Shown here: positions 42,985 to 52,418 of the stretch, one piece after another
How positions within the stretch are numbered: the stretch's first letter is position 1
Layout of the letters: every line of letters starts with the position of its first letter
Assembly (NCBI GenBank): GCA_022844225.1
Contig: JALHMC010000016.1
Coordinates: 1-64,000, forward strand
Length of the DNA stretch: 64,000 nucleotides
Direction: 5' to 3'
DNA from: Hyphomicrobiaceae bacterium
Lineage (GTDB): Bacteria > Pseudomonadota > Alphaproteobacteria > Rhizobiales > Hyphomicrobiaceae
The notes under the pieces: generated by a model
What the model saw: the letters and a program-made list of their open reading frames with translations, nothing else
What the model was told of the DNA's origin: nothing
Database searches by the model: none
Program-made: the position numbers and the translations under genes

Positions 42985-43479
42985 TCAGATGAAGGTGCCG
43001 ACCCACAGCTCGTAGTCGAGCGTGAATGCCGGATAGGGGAAGGTCTGGCCGACGTCGTTCTGGATCTCGTAGATCGCCAGCTGCTCTTCGATCGAGACGA
43101 CACCGCCCGACGCCAGGAACGTGTAGGCGCACAGGCTGTCGGAGCCATAGCCGGCGGCGCCGAGATAGGTCCCGCTGACGTAGTACCAGTCGCCGACCGC
43201 CGGGAACGGCGACAGCTGGGCCGGCTGCAACGTGATCGAGGCGAGCTTCATGTAGCCGAGCACAGTGTCGGCGTTGGCGTTGCAGGCGCCGATGGTCGTC
43301 GAGGCGACGGCGTCGAGCGGGGTCGAGCGTTGCGAGAACGCAATCGATCCCTGCAGCACGTCGGTGACGCGAAACACCTTGTCCTTCGATGACCACCGGG
43401 TATTGCCGTCAGACCCGACCAGTTCGAAGTAGGGCGGACCAGAAACCGGCGACGGTACAAACCGGAACACGCCGGGCAT
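42985..43479 (-). CDS. Tail-associated protein of unknown function
   Basis: 164 residues, beta-rich (GVFRFVPSPVSGPPYFELVGSDGNTRWSS at the start; FTLDYELWVGTFI at the end). No known domain recognised. It is joined to the preceding gene by TGATG overlap and lies between the tail hub and fibre genes, so it is probably a tail-tip or fibre-connector component. Confidence 0.65.
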   Translation of the reverse strand: MPGVFRFVPSPVSGPPYFELVGSDGNTRWSSKDKVFRVTDVLQGSIAFSQRSTPLDAVASTTIGACNANADTVLGYMKLASITLQPAQLSPFPAVGDWYYVSGTYLGAAGYGSDSLCAYTFLASGGVVSIEEQLAIYEIQNDVGQTFPYPAFTLDYELWVGTFI

Positions 43480-44333
43480 CAGATCGCGACCGTCTTGATC
43501 AGTGGATTGACCGCGGCCGCCGGCGAGCTGACGACAGTGCTAGTGAGAAGAACGTCGTCGACGTTGAACTCCCAGACGCCAGACCCGAACGAATGCTTGA
43601 ACGTGGTCTGGTTGACAGTATTTCCGGTCACGACGTCATTGAAGTTGAGCGTCGTCGTCCGGCCGCCGGAGAGCGCGAACGGCGACGGGGCCCCAGTGCC
43701 CTCCTTGAGGTAGCGGGTCTCGCTATTGATCGTCCCGTTCGGCCCCTCGAACAGCACGGCGCCGCCTGTCGCTCGCATCCGCGTCGGACCCGACGTCACT
43801 AGCGTCGCCGATAGGTCCCGGTCTAGAATCAGGATCTCGTAGTCGATCGTGATCGCACCCGGACCTAGAGATGCGTTGCCGACCAGCGTCTCGTAGGCAA
43901 CGACGTTGCCGCTCTGAACGCCGAGAGCCACCCAACGGCTGACCCGGAATCGTTGGCGGGACCCGATCGTCGCGTAGGTCACGAACGGGCATTGGACGCA
44001 CACCGTTCCGCACCACGGTACCGACGCGCCGCCCACGCCGATGGCGAGCAGGCGCCCGATGATCATCGGCCGGCCCGTCTGGCCATGAGCGCCCAGCGTG
44101 TGCGTACGCCGCTCGGTATGAAAGCCCGGCGCAGGGGTCGACGCAGCCGGCAGGCTCAGGGAGCCAGTCAGCGTCGCCACCACGCCAGGGTAGCGCAGTT
44201 GGGGGTGCATGATCACCCGGTCGAGATTGTTGAGCGGGTCGGTCAGCGGGCTGTCGTCGGTAGAGCCCACCGATGGAACCGTGTAGAGCCCGAACTGGCC
44301 GACCGAGGGATCGAGCTTGAAGCGCGCGACCAT
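43479..44333 (-). CDS. Tail-tip protein of unknown function
   Basis: 284 residues, predicted beta-rich, no signal or membrane segment. It contains two close cysteines in WCGTVCVQCPFVTYA and a repeated pattern ITIDYEILILDRD that resembles the end of the next protein (FTLDYELWVG), hinting at related folds. It is linked by TGATG overlaps on both sides. Probably a distal tail structural protein; inference from position. Confidence 0.65.
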   Translation of the reverse strand: MVARFKLDPSVGQFGLYTVPSVGSTDDSPLTDPLNNLDRVIMHPQLRYPGVVATLTGSLSLPAASTPAPGFHTERRTHTLGAHGQTGRPMIIGRLLAIGVGGASVPWCGTVCVQCPFVTYATIGSRQRFRVSRWVALGVQSGNVVAYETLVGNASLGPGAITIDYEILILDRDLSATLVTSGPTRMRATGGAVLFEGPNGTINSETRYLKEGTGAPSPFALSGGRTTTLNFNDVVTGNTVNQTTFKHSFGSGVWEFNVDDVLLTSTVVSSPAAAVNPLIKTVAI

Positions 44334-46846
44334 CAGCTCGCCGCCGTGATCTGGAATTCACCGGTATTGAGATCGAAGTACGTCGTGTTGCCGGCGTTCT
44401 GCAGACGCCCAGCGGTGATCGTGCCGATGTTGGCGACGATCGCCGAGAGAGACGTCACAGCAATATGCCGAGCTAGTATCGTTCCGTCGATCACGAGGTT
44501 GCCGTTGATGCCGACGGCCGGGGCGCCGGCAATGTTGCCGACGATGAAGACAGGCGTGCCGCCGGTTCCGTCCGGCTTGGCGACGATGAACTTGTCCGCC
44601 AGAACCTGGAAGGTCGACTCGGTGGCATCGCCGTCGAGCTGCACGAGACCGACGACCTGGCCGTTGATGTTGATCGCAACACCCCAGCGCGCCGAGATAC
44701 CGTCGACCGACTCGAGCAGCTCGGTGATCGATGCCGTGTTACCCGCGATCGCCGTGGTCGCCGAGGTGATCTGCGCGGCCAGCGCCGTCGTCTCCGTCGA
44801 TCGCTCGATCGTCTCGACCCGCACCTGCGCCTTGACGTCCTGGGCATTGAGCAGGGCGCGGAGTGCCTCCTCGCCGGCCTGCTGCGCCCAGGTGTAGGCC
44901 TCGCTGATCTTCTCGGCTGCCGATCCCTGGAGCTCAGCGATCGCGGTCGCCAGGCGCAGCTCGAACAGCGTCTGCGCGTCGAGCTCGTCCGGCCCGACGC
45001 TCTCGGGCTCGGGAATGAGCACCCCGACATCGACCTTCTGGGCGGCCGTGGCGACCTCTGGCGAGATCCACGCCGACCATGAGACGGAGCGCTTCGGGAG
45101 CGTCACCGGTCGCGCCCTAACCTCGTACGTGGTGCCGCCCTGGATGCCATCGACCCAGGATGATTGACCAGCGCCGGCGTCGTAAGCCTTGCGGCTGTTC
45201 AGCGCCGCGGTGTCGCCTAGTCGACGGGTTTCGATCTCGATCTCGACGACGGACGGGTCCGTGATCGGCGTCCATTCGAGCCGAAGCCCCGGCCGCTCGG
45301 CAGCCGACGCGGTCGAGGTCACCAGAATGTTGCTCACCGTAAGGCCTGCGATCGACGTCAGGCCACCTCCGCCCGCCGGAAGGTCAGCCGTCTCGCCTGG
45401 GTCGAGTTCGTCGGTGGCCGGGTCCCAGGCGTAGACGTCGACATCGATCTCGCGAAGCACCAGCTCGGTCGTCAGGTCATGCGCCGGTGACGCCGAGACG
45501 ACCTCGAACTCCTTGAGCTCCCAGCCGAAGCGGGCACTAGTCCAGGTGATCCAGTCACCCGCCTCGAGCACGCACGTCTTGGCCCGGAAGGTCGTCTTGA
45601 CGGTGCCCTGGCGACGAGCCCGGCGGCGCAGGATCTCGAGCACGCGCTGCGCCTGGGTGCCGGTCGTCACCATGTCGAGGTCGTAGCGCTGCTCGAGGCG
45701 CGCCCCATCTACGGTTTCGTCGGCCGACGACGTGCGCGGCACCACCGACACCGAATCGTAGCGCTGCGCAGGATCGCGCCACGAGCCGAACGCCGCATTC
45801 AGCAGGTCGCGGCGGGACTGCTTGCCGGACCACTCGATGTCGGCGTCGCGCATCATGTCGTCGTCGGTGAGCGCCATCACGGCCGCCTGAGCGATGCCGG
45901 GGGCGAACCGCAGCTCGCCGCCGGTGTCGATCTCCTCGCCGGCCGTGGTGGCGACGATGTCGCGGATCACTTCTCGATGCACCTGCGCGGTGACGACGGC
46001 CGCCGAGATCCGGTAGCGCTTCTCGGTGCCACCCGCTGCCAGGTCGACGAGCTCGTCGCAGGCGTTGGCGCCAGCCGTTGCCGCGTCGAGCGGCATGGCG
46101 TCGGCGGCGGTCGCCATGCCGGCGACGCGGACGCCGTTGGTGAAGATCCCGCGGCGGTAGTTGTACCAGACGACGACCGGGTTCTCGGTCCACTCGTAGG
46201 TCGAGGGCGTGGCCCAGCGATGCGCGCCGCTGCCGCCGGCGGTGCTGTCCTTGCGCCAGTCGTAGAGCTTGGCGCCCTTGATCTTGAACAGGAACGACGG
46301 CTGGCGGCCTTTGTAGAGTTCGGCATCGTAGGCCATGTCGATCGCGGCATAGGCGATGCCACGGCCGCGGTCGTCGCTGGTCCACCGGCCGCCCGAGTTG
46401 GCGACCAAGTCGGCGTCGGCGGTCTGCGACCAGGCGCCCGAGTAGAAGCGCACGCGCATGCCCGGGAATTCGGTGACGAGCCCGGTGCCGGAATCCCACG
46501 TCGCCGGCTTGCCGTCGATCCACAGGCCGGTCATCGCCTCGCACTCGTGGTCGGCGAGCGCGATCACCATCTCGAGGTTCTTCGTCGTATTGTAGACGTT
46601 GTGATAGACGAGGCTGCCGGCGACGGCCGCCTCGCCGAAGAGCAGGACGCGCGGCATCTGGCTGTCGGCCGCAAGCTGCAAGTGGGCGCCGCGCGGCACG
46701 CCGGCGTCGGCATCGGCCTTCGGCGCCAGGCGCCGGCTGATCGCCCCCATCGCCACCGACAGCGCCGCACCGATCACGGCCGTGCCGATGGTCGAGGCGG
46801 CGATGCCGCCGATAGCGGCGCCGATCAGCGGAGCAAGAAACGGCAT
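44333..46846 (-). CDS. Tail-tip central protein (GTA gp15 / lambda J-like)
   Basis: 837 residues. A hydrophobic N-terminus (LIGAAIGGIAASTIGTAVIGAALSVAMGAISRR) may insert in a membrane or aid DNA ejection. The middle has the phage tail hub fold (AVVTAQVHREVIRDIVATT, DADIEWSGKQSRRDLLNAAFG). Residues about 500-600 form a fibronectin-III-like domain (GLRLEWTPITDPSVVEIEIETRR, GTTYEVRARPVT). The C-terminus is the DUF1983-type helix-beta region (ALAAQITSATTAIAGNTASI to GTITAGRLQN). It fits the tail-tip host-specificity protein. Confidence 0.82.
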   Translation of the reverse strand: MPFLAPLIGAAIGGIAASTIGTAVIGAALSVAMGAISRRLAPKADADAGVPRGAHLQLAADSQMPRVLLFGEAAVAGSLVYHNVYNTTKNLEMVIALADHECEAMTGLWIDGKPATWDSGTGLVTEFPGMRVRFYSGAWSQTADADLVANSGGRWTSDDRGRGIAYAAIDMAYDAELYKGRQPSFLFKIKGAKLYDWRKDSTAGGSGAHRWATPSTYEWTENPVVVWYNYRRGIFTNGVRVAGMATAADAMPLDAATAGANACDELVDLAAGGTEKRYRISAAVVTAQVHREVIRDIVATTAGEEIDTGGELRFAPGIAQAAVMALTDDDMMRDADIEWSGKQSRRDLLNAAFGSWRDPAQRYDSVSVVPRTSSADETVDGARLEQRYDLDMVTTGTQAQRVLEILRRRARRQGTVKTTFRAKTCVLEAGDWITWTSARFGWELKEFEVVSASPAHDLTTELVLREIDVDVYAWDPATDELDPGETADLPAGGGGLTSIAGLTVSNILVTSTASAAERPGLRLEWTPITDPSVVEIEIETRRLGDTAALNSRKAYDAGAGQSSWVDGIQGGTTYEVRARPVTLPKRSVSWSAWISPEVATAAQKVDVGVLIPEPESVGPDELDAQTLFELRLATAIAELQGSAAEKISEAYTWAQQAGEEALRALLNAQDVKAQVRVETIERSTETTALAAQITSATTAIAGNTASITELLESVDGISARWGVAININGQVVGLVQLDGDATESTFQVLADKFIVAKPDGTGGTPVFIVGNIAGAPAVGINGNLVIDGTILARHIAVTSLSAIVANIGTITAGRLQNAGNTTYFDLNTGEFQITAAS

Positions 46847-46849
46847 CGG

Positions 46850-47260
46850 CTATCCGACCCTGAAGGCGCGAGCGGCCAGCGAACGCGGCATCACCACCCA
46901 CCCGGTCTCGTTGCGGCTCATGGCGACGGCGCCGGCGAGCACGGCCGGACACGCCAGCGCATCGAGCTTGCCGACCGGCACCACGAGGTCGCCGCGGCCA
47001 GCCTCTGCGACGGCGATCTCGGGCAGACGCCTGGCGAAGAACTCGGTGGCCGATGCGGCCCCGGCATGGCGCATGGACCGGAATGCGGTTCGGCGCGAGA
47101 ACCAACGTGGAACATCACGACCGAGATCCTCGCCGGTGACGGCGCGGATCGCAGAAAACGCCAGCGTGGCGCAGTCGTGGTCACCCCACGAGAACGCCGC
47201 CGCCTGCTCGTTCGACAGCAGCGTCGCCAGCCGTTGTTCCCATCCGCGAAGTCGCTGCAT
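46850..47260 (-). CDS. NlpC/P60-like tail peptidase (GTA gp14 position)
   Basis: 136 residues from an ATG forming TGATG with the upstream stop; a second in-frame ATG six codons earlier is possible. The catalytic Cys is in FSWGDHDCATLAF, with downstream RGDLVVPVG and WVVMPRSLAARAFRVG in the pattern of compact NlpC/P60-like (DUF6950-type) tail proteins. It likely cleaves peptidoglycan peptides during entry. Stop is three bases before the tail-tip gene. Confidence 0.75.
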   Translation of the reverse strand: MQRLRGWEQRLATLLSNEQAAAFSWGDHDCATLAFSAIRAVTGEDLGRDVPRWFSRRTAFRSMRHAGAASATEFFARRLPEIAVAEAGRGDLVVPVGKLDALACPAVLAGAVAMSRNETGWVVMPRSLAARAFRVG

Positions 47261-47865
47261 CAGAAGATCTGCCACCATTTGCGCTTGGCTGCGACGGCCT
47301 GCGGGTCGTTGGCACCCCACTCGACCTCGGTCGCGATGGTACCGAGCGTGTGCTTGAAGAACCCGTCGTTGGCATCGAGGGCCCGCTGGTCGGCGTCGGA
47401 GCGGGTCCTGGCGCCGGATCGGTCGAGTTCGCGCGAGGCGCTTTCGCAGCGCACGATCAGGCGCGCCTCGCCGTCGACGCGTTCCTGCCAGGTGACGGTA
47501 TCGATGAACCCGACGAACCACGTCTTGACCGCGACGACGTGCGGCGTGTCGGTGGCGATGAACGCCAGGGCCGCGAACATCGGGCGCTGCGCGTACTCTT
47601 GCGAATTCACCCAGGCGAGCGCCGCGCTGTCGAGCGCCGAGATGGTGATGGTGAGGCCGCGGATCGAGAGATCGGCGGCGCCCGGCGGGATCTGCATGGT
47701 GAACCGGCCGGCGGCGCCGACATAGGTGTCACCACCCCAGGCCAGGTTGAATTCGTCGTCGAACATGCCGAAGCGGCCGCTCGGGAGATCAAACAGCGCC
47801 AGCGCGCGGACGGCATACTTACCGGCCTCGAGGGCCGCCAGCGTCGGGCTGTCGAGGGCCTTCAT
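47260..47865 (-). CDS. Tail hub protein (GTA gp13 position)
   Basis: 201 residues, beta-rich: FDLPSGRFGMFDDEFNLAWGGDTYVGAAGRF, LSIRGLTITISALDSAALAWV, VGFIDTVTWQ and RTRSDADQRALDANDGFFKHTLGTIATEVEWG. The last stretch is characteristic of a widespread tail-hub family (DUF2163-like placement). The ATG overlaps the previous stop (ATGA). Confidence 0.72.
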   Translation of the reverse strand: MKALDSPTLAALEAGKYAVRALALFDLPSGRFGMFDDEFNLAWGGDTYVGAAGRFTMQIPPGAADLSIRGLTITISALDSAALAWVNSQEYAQRPMFAALAFIATDTPHVVAVKTWFVGFIDTVTWQERVDGEARLIVRCESASRELDRSGARTRSDADQRALDANDGFFKHTLGTIATEVEWGANDPQAVAAKRKWWQIF

Positions 47866-48518
47866 GCCAGCGTCTGCCAGGCGTCTAGGGAGACGGTGCA
47901 CTTGCGGCCGTACTGCCAGTCGACCTGGAAGCTGGAGGCGTCGAGCACGGCCTTGAACCAGGGCGAGCCCAGCGCGACGGCGGCCGACAGCGTGAAGCCG
48001 GGCTTGATGGTCGGCTCGATGGCCACTGTCAGCACGCCGGCCGAGGCTGTGCCACCCTCAACCACCCGGTGCATGGCCTGCTTACTGCCGGCCGGCACGA
48101 AGGACAGGAGGTCGCCCGGTTTCATGACGAACGCGGTCGGCAAGCCCGAGAGCGTGACGGTGTCGAGGGCGACCGCCACCGCCTGCAGCACGGCGTCGCC
48201 GGTGAAGCTGCCGCCGGCGTGCTTGGTGAGGCCCCCGTAACCGTCGGGATAGGCGAGCGCGGTGCGCCGGAACGGATGCACGGCGCGGAACGTGCGGGCG
48301 CCGGCGCGCAGCGAATCCCGCCAGGCTTCCCAGGCGGCGCCGGTTTCCTCTTTCATCGGCACGGTCTCATACCGCACCCGCCACAGCGGCGAGCCGATCT
48401 CGGCGACCTGGACGAGGCCGCCGCGGGTCGGCGCCATGGTGACCTGGCGCTCGAGCCAGAGCCGCGAGCCCGGCCGGAACCGTGTCGAGGGCATGTCGCG
48501 CGGGAAGGTGATCGTCAT
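47862..48518 (-). CDS. Distal tail protein (GTA gp12 position)
   Basis: 218 residues, beta-rich, with SPLWRVRYETVPMKEETGAAWEAWRDSLRAGARTF typical of Dit-like proteins that follow the tape measure. No catalytic motif. Start and stop overlap neighbours by ATGA, locking the frame. It is expected to connect tail tube and hub. Confidence 0.72.
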   Translation of the reverse strand: MTITFPRDMPSTRFRPGSRLWLERQVTMAPTRGGLVQVAEIGSPLWRVRYETVPMKEETGAAWEAWRDSLRAGARTFRAVHPFRRTALAYPDGYGGLTKHAGGSFTGDAVLQAVAVALDTVTLSGLPTAFVMKPGDLLSFVPAGSKQAMHRVVEGGTASAGVLTVAIEPTIKPGFTLSAAVALGSPWFKAVLDASSFQVDWQYGRKCTVSLDAWQTLA

Positions 48519-50923
48519 CGAATGAAAGCCCGGTCGCGCGCTTCGGAGACGGTCTCGGTGATGATGCGCGGCAGGTTGCGTTTCAGCTCGGCGACCTGGC
48601 GCTCGAGCGCCGGCAGCGTGTCGCGGGTGGCGCCACGGGCGTCGAGCGCGAAGTTGACGATGATCGGACCGGTGCCGGTGCCGAGTTTGTGGTTCGGCAC
48701 GATGGTCCCCGGCACGTCGGGGATGAACAGCTCGCGACCGCGCTCGCCGACCCACGACGGCCCGGTCGGCCGGCCGCCGTTGGCAAAGCCCGGCAGCGAC
48801 GTCGTCGTCGTCCAGGAGCCGATGCCGCCCGAGCTGCCGAGGCCCGGGACGGCCTGACCGAGGGCCGAGCCGAGCAGGCCGAAGCCCTGCCCGGACGCGC
48901 CGAACAGGGTCTCGATTACCGACTTGCGGAAAATCAGCTTGGCCATGTCGGCGAGGATCGAGCGGGTCATCTCCTTGAAGTCGAGCTTGCCGGACTCGGT
49001 GAACTTCGAGAACGCGTCCTCCATGCCGGACGCGAAGATGTCGGTGACCTCGCGCAGGCGCTTGTATTCCTTTTCGGTCGCCTCGAGCATCTGCTTGGCG
49101 GCGGTCGCCGCGAGGCGCGTGCGGGCAAGCTCGAACTGCTCCTGCGTGATCAGCTTGTTGGTCAGCATCTCGCGGTATTTCTCGAGATCCTTGACGTACT
49201 CGGCCACGACCGCGTCGGTGTAGCGGCCGGCGGCTTCCAGCGACTTGCGATAGAGGTCGTTCAGCTCCTGGTCGGCCTGTTTCATCTTCTTGATCAGCTC
49301 CGGATCAACCGGAGGCTTGTTGCGTTTGATCTCGATGTCACGGTTGCGCTCGTCGTCGAGCGCATCCTCGGCCCAGCGCCGGGCCCGGGCGATCTCTTCG
49401 GCCTCGTCGATGATCTTCTTCTCGAGGGCGTCGGCCCAGGCCTTGCCGGTGCTCTCGCCGGCCGCCGCAGCGTCCTCGCGCATCTTGGTGCCGGCGCCGG
49501 CCCACGGGTTCGGCGGGCTGGAGAACTCGATCAGCTTATCGATGTCGATCTTGACGCCAGGGATGTAGTTGACCGCCGAGGCGATGCCCCGCACCATTTT
49601 CTCGACCAGCTCGACGACGGCCGCGGTCCAGTCGTAGACCTTCTCGCGGATGGCGTTGCCGAGGTTGTTCCAGATCACCTCGATGGTACGGGCGGTCGAG
49701 ATCATGACGCCAATGTAGTTGATCGCGAACCGGCGCACGCCGGTAATCACGGTCTGCCAGTTGAGTTCGACGCCATCCATGGCACCGGTCAAGTCCTGGA
49801 CCATCGCCCAGGCTTCTGCGCCGAGTGTCGAGAACAGCGTCGACAGCTCGCGGCCGAGTACGGTGGCGGTGGCGCTGGCGGTGTCCTTCAGCGTGATCAT
49901 GTGGTCAGCCGAGGCCGAGATCGTGTCGCCGTAGAGCGCCATCGCCGCGGCGCCGCCGCCGGCGAGCGCCGCGATCCAGCCGAGCGGCCCCATGGCCACG
50001 GTGGCGGCCGCGCCGAGGCCGGCGACGCCGGCGATCACCCGTGGCGCGAAGGCCGTCAACAGGGCGGCGCTGGCGACGAGCGCGGTGTTGCCGATGGTCT
50101 CGATGTTGTTCGAGACGCCGGCGAGGATCGAGATGAAGGTCTGACTGGCGCCGGTCGCCTTGTCCAGGCGGCCGACGTAGCCGGTGACCGAGTTGCGCAG
50201 CACGATGAACGCTTCCTCGACGGTCGCCGGAGCGTTGCGGAAGATCCGCTCGATCTTGCCGCCTCCGTCGACCAGCGCGCCCACGAGATCCTTGACGCCG
50301 AGTTTGCCCTCTCTCGCCCACGAGATGATCTCGCCCTTCGAGATCTTCAGGCGGCTCGACAGCAGCTCGACGACGACGGGGGCCGCCTCCATCACGGTGC
50401 GGAACTCGTCGCCGTCGAGTTTGCCCTTGTTGAGCGCCTGGCTGAACTGAACGAGGACCGAGGACTGCTCGGCCGCCGTCGTGCCGCCGAGCTTCAGGGC
50501 CATCGACAGCGCCGACGTGACCTTGGCGGCCTCGTTGGCGCCCATGCCGTAGTCCCGCACCGCGGCGGCGGTCCGCTGGTACATTTTCGTATAGGACTCG
50601 AGATCGACGCGGGCATCGTTGGCAAGCGCCAGCAGCTCCTCCGACGAGTGGAGCCGCATGCCGAAGATGTCCTCGCTGGCGCGCAGCGAGCGCTCGACCC
50701 GGGTCCAGGCGTTGGCGTACTCGACGATTTGGGCGGTGCCGACGCCGGCGCCTAGGGCGGCGATGCCACCGCCGACCGACCTGAAATACCCGTCGAACGC
50801 CTTGAGGCGGTTCTGGGTGTCACGCTGGAACTGCGCCATCCGCCGGTCGGCCTCGGACAGCTTGCGGTGCAAGCGGGCCGTCTCGGCGTCCATGACGACG
50901 CGCATTTCCTCGACGGTCGGCAT
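48515..50923 (-). CDS. Tape measure protein
   Basis: 802 residues, shorter than many tape measures, implying a short tail (roughly 120 nm by the usual 1.5 Angstrom per residue; inference). The N-terminal tape-measure domain runs to about residue 260 (LDGDEFRTVMEAAPVVVELLSSRL, EGKLGVKDLVGALVDGGGKI). Hydrophobic helices follow at about 285-340 (VASAALLTAFAPRVIAGVAGLGAAATVAMGPLGWIAALAG), then long coiled coil (about 500-650) and a folded C-terminal part. Confidence 0.9.
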   Translation of the reverse strand: MPTVEEMRVVMDAETARLHRKLSEADRRMAQFQRDTQNRLKAFDGYFRSVGGGIAALGAGVGTAQIVEYANAWTRVERSLRASEDIFGMRLHSSEELLALANDARVDLESYTKMYQRTAAAVRDYGMGANEAAKVTSALSMALKLGGTTAAEQSSVLVQFSQALNKGKLDGDEFRTVMEAAPVVVELLSSRLKISKGEIISWAREGKLGVKDLVGALVDGGGKIERIFRNAPATVEEAFIVLRNSVTGYVGRLDKATGASQTFISILAGVSNNIETIGNTALVASAALLTAFAPRVIAGVAGLGAAATVAMGPLGWIAALAGGGAAAMALYGDTISASADHMITLKDTASATATVLGRELSTLFSTLGAEAWAMVQDLTGAMDGVELNWQTVITGVRRFAINYIGVMISTARTIEVIWNNLGNAIREKVYDWTAAVVELVEKMVRGIASAVNYIPGVKIDIDKLIEFSSPPNPWAGAGTKMREDAAAAGESTGKAWADALEKKIIDEAEEIARARRWAEDALDDERNRDIEIKRNKPPVDPELIKKMKQADQELNDLYRKSLEAAGRYTDAVVAEYVKDLEKYREMLTNKLITQEQFELARTRLAATAAKQMLEATEKEYKRLREVTDIFASGMEDAFSKFTESGKLDFKEMTRSILADMAKLIFRKSVIETLFGASGQGFGLLGSALGQAVPGLGSSGGIGSWTTTTSLPGFANGGRPTGPSWVGERGRELFIPDVPGTIVPNHKLGTGTGPIIVNFALDARGATRDTLPALERQVAELKRNLPRIITETVSEARDRAFIR

Positions 50924-50925
50924 CG

Positions 50926-51165
50926 CTAGTGGATCTCCTCAGATCGGGCTCGCCGATCGGCGGCGGCGCGGTTGCGCAGGAGGGTGACGACCTCGAGCGG
51001 CTTCAGTTCGCGCTTGGGCTTGTCGCCGGCGACGGCCTGTCGGCGAGCCCAGAGCGCGGTGGTCAGGTCGAAGTAGCTGGCGCGCCAGAACTCCGACGGC
51101 GTCCAGCCGATGTGCGAGGCCGCCTCGAGGTATCGACCGAAGGGGACGAGGCGGCTGTCGGAGGG
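50926..51165 (-). CDS. Frameshift extension of the tail assembly chaperone (GpGT-like)
   Basis: In the -1 frame relative to the chaperone gene, an open frame encodes LVPFGRYLEAASHIGWTPSEFW ... LLRNRAAADRRA and stops three bases before the tape measure. It resembles small phage TAC/DUF2376-type proteins. No ATG, GTG or TTG is available in this frame just upstream, so expression by ribosomal frameshifting from the upstream gene (the lambda G/GT arrangement) is the simplest reading. The slip point is within about 51160-51215; no clear slippery heptamer is visible. Confidence 0.6.
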   Translation of the reverse strand, partial: PSDSRLVPFGRYLEAASHIGWTPSEFWRASYFDLTTALWARRQAVAGDKPKRELKPLEVVTLLRNRAAADRRARSEEIH

Positions 51166-51530
51166 TCCGGCGGGTCGTCGTCGCCTCCGGCGGCCTTCCG
51201 GGCCTCGGCCTCGAGCCAGGCGACGGCGTGCTTGTTGCCCGAGAAGAGGTGCATGACGAGCAACGCCAACTGGTCGCAGGCCTCCGGCACGCCGACGTCG
51301 AGCACGTGCTCGCGGATGTCGTCGTCGGGTGGCCGAGAGTCCTGGGCCTTGAGCGCGACCCGCAACAGGTCGACGATCTGTTCGGCCGTGAGCGCATAGG
51401 TGCGCAGCTTGCGGTCGAGTTCGGCGAGCGGACCGAACGCCTGTTCGATCCGCCGCATCAGATCGAAGTCGCGGCGGATCCAGTAGAGATCGCCGCCGAC
51501 CTCGAGCCGGGTGTCGTGCGCGGACGTCAT
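51063..51530 (-). CDS. Tail assembly chaperone (GTA gp10-like)
   Basis: 155 residues. The N-terminal half (LYWIRRDFDLMRRIEQAFGPLAELDRKLRTYALTAEQIVDLLRVAL) is the GTA TAC-type domain; the C-terminus turns into a Ser/Arg/Pro-rich tail, as expected where the unshifted product ends. It lies between tail tube and tape measure and shares its 3' end with the frameshift frame. Helps polymerise the tail around the tape measure. Confidence 0.75.
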   Translation of the reverse strand: MTSAHDTRLEVGGDLYWIRRDFDLMRRIEQAFGPLAELDRKLRTYALTAEQIVDLLRVALKAQDSRPPDDDIREHVLDVGVPEACDQLALLVMHLFSGNKHAVAWLEAEARKAAGGDDDPPDPPTAASSPSVDTSRRPRTSAGRRRSSGAPATST

Positions 51531-51985
51531 CAGAACGTGGTCTCGGTGATGACGCCGGTGATCGCCAACATGGCCGAGAACTCGACCAGGCCGTCGACCT
51601 GGCCCGGCTTGTCGCGGAACTTGCTGGCCAGCGCCTTGAACGACTGGCGCACCGTGCTGCCGCCGGCGCCGGCGCCGGGGGTGTGAATGCGGAAATTGTA
51701 GGGCGTGTCGTCGGTGTCGGCCGCGGCCACGCGGAGCGCGTTCTGGCCGGTGTCGGTGTAGACCCGGTTGCCGCCGACTTCGATGTCGCCGGAATCGGGG
51801 ATGCCTTTGAGCTTTTCCTTGGCCGAGTCCTCGAGCGCCGTGGCGTCGATGATCGCGGCCTCGGGGCCGAGCTCGCCCAGCACCTTGCAGCGCTTGATCT
51901 GGGTGTAGGTATCGGCCGAGCCGTCCGCGGCCTTGGTCCCGATCCAGACCGTGATCCCCTGCGTCTTCGTGCCAGCCAGTGCCAT
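51530..51985 (-). CDS. Major tail tube protein
   Basis: 151 residues, beta-rich: MALAGTKTQGITVWIGTK, IKRCKVLGELGPEAAIIDATALEDSAKEKLKGIPDSGDIEVGGN and RQSFKALASKFRDKPGQVDGLVEFSAMLAITG. The IDATAL...KGIPDSG pattern is standard for siphophage tail tube and GTA gp9. TGATG overlap to the chaperone gene. Confidence 0.88.
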   Translation of the reverse strand: MALAGTKTQGITVWIGTKAADGSADTYTQIKRCKVLGELGPEAAIIDATALEDSAKEKLKGIPDSGDIEVGGNRVYTDTGQNALRVAAADTDDTPYNFRIHTPGAGAGGSTVRQSFKALASKFRDKPGQVDGLVEFSAMLAITGVITETTF

Positions 51986-51986
51986 G

Positions 51987-52418
51987 TCAGATCTCCTCGT
52001 CGGCGGTGATGATGGTGAGCGTCATGCTGCCCTGGTACGTCGTACCGTCGGGCTCGCGGGTGGTGAGTTGCCGGGAGACGCGGCACGACAGGGATTGACC
52101 GCTCTCGAGCACGAGCGCGGCGTTGTGCAGGCGGTCGTACATGACGCCCAGGATGGCGAGCACCTGGCGGCTGCCGCGGTAGCGCGACCAGACCTCGAGT
52201 TCGAGCGTGTGCTCGTTTTCGGTGGCCCCGTCCTCGAAGGCGTCGCGCGGCGTGACCTCGTGGCTCTCGAGCACGACGACCGGCCAGAGCGCGTTGTCTG
52301 CCGGATGGTCGACCAGGCTGATCAGAACCGCGGCGGCGCCGGTGTCGGCCGACGGCGCCGACATGCCCGCGAGCGTCAGCGAGAGCGCCTTCAGCAGCGC
52401 CAGCTTGGTGTCAGACAC
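51987..52418 (-). CDS. DUF3168 tail terminator/completion protein (GTA gp8-like)
   Basis: 143 residues with an apparent GTG start overlapping the upstream stop by eight bases. Motifs ALLKALSLTLAG, HPADNALWPVVVLESHEVTPRD and HTLELEVWSRYRGSRQVLAILGVMYDRLHNA match DUF3168. It caps the tail tube. The stop is one base before the tail tube ATG. Confidence 0.85.
   Translation of the reverse strand: MSDTKLALLKALSLTLAGMSAPSADTGAAAVLISLVDHPADNALWPVVVLESHEVTPRDAFEDGATENEHTLELEVWSRYRGSRQVLAILGVMYDRLHNAALVLESGQSLSCRVSRQLTTREPDGTTYQGSMTLTIITADEEI

Noticed and set aside
48689-50755. 688-codon plus-strand frame opposite the tape measure gene
   Set aside because: Antisense shadow; no start signal or recognisable domain.
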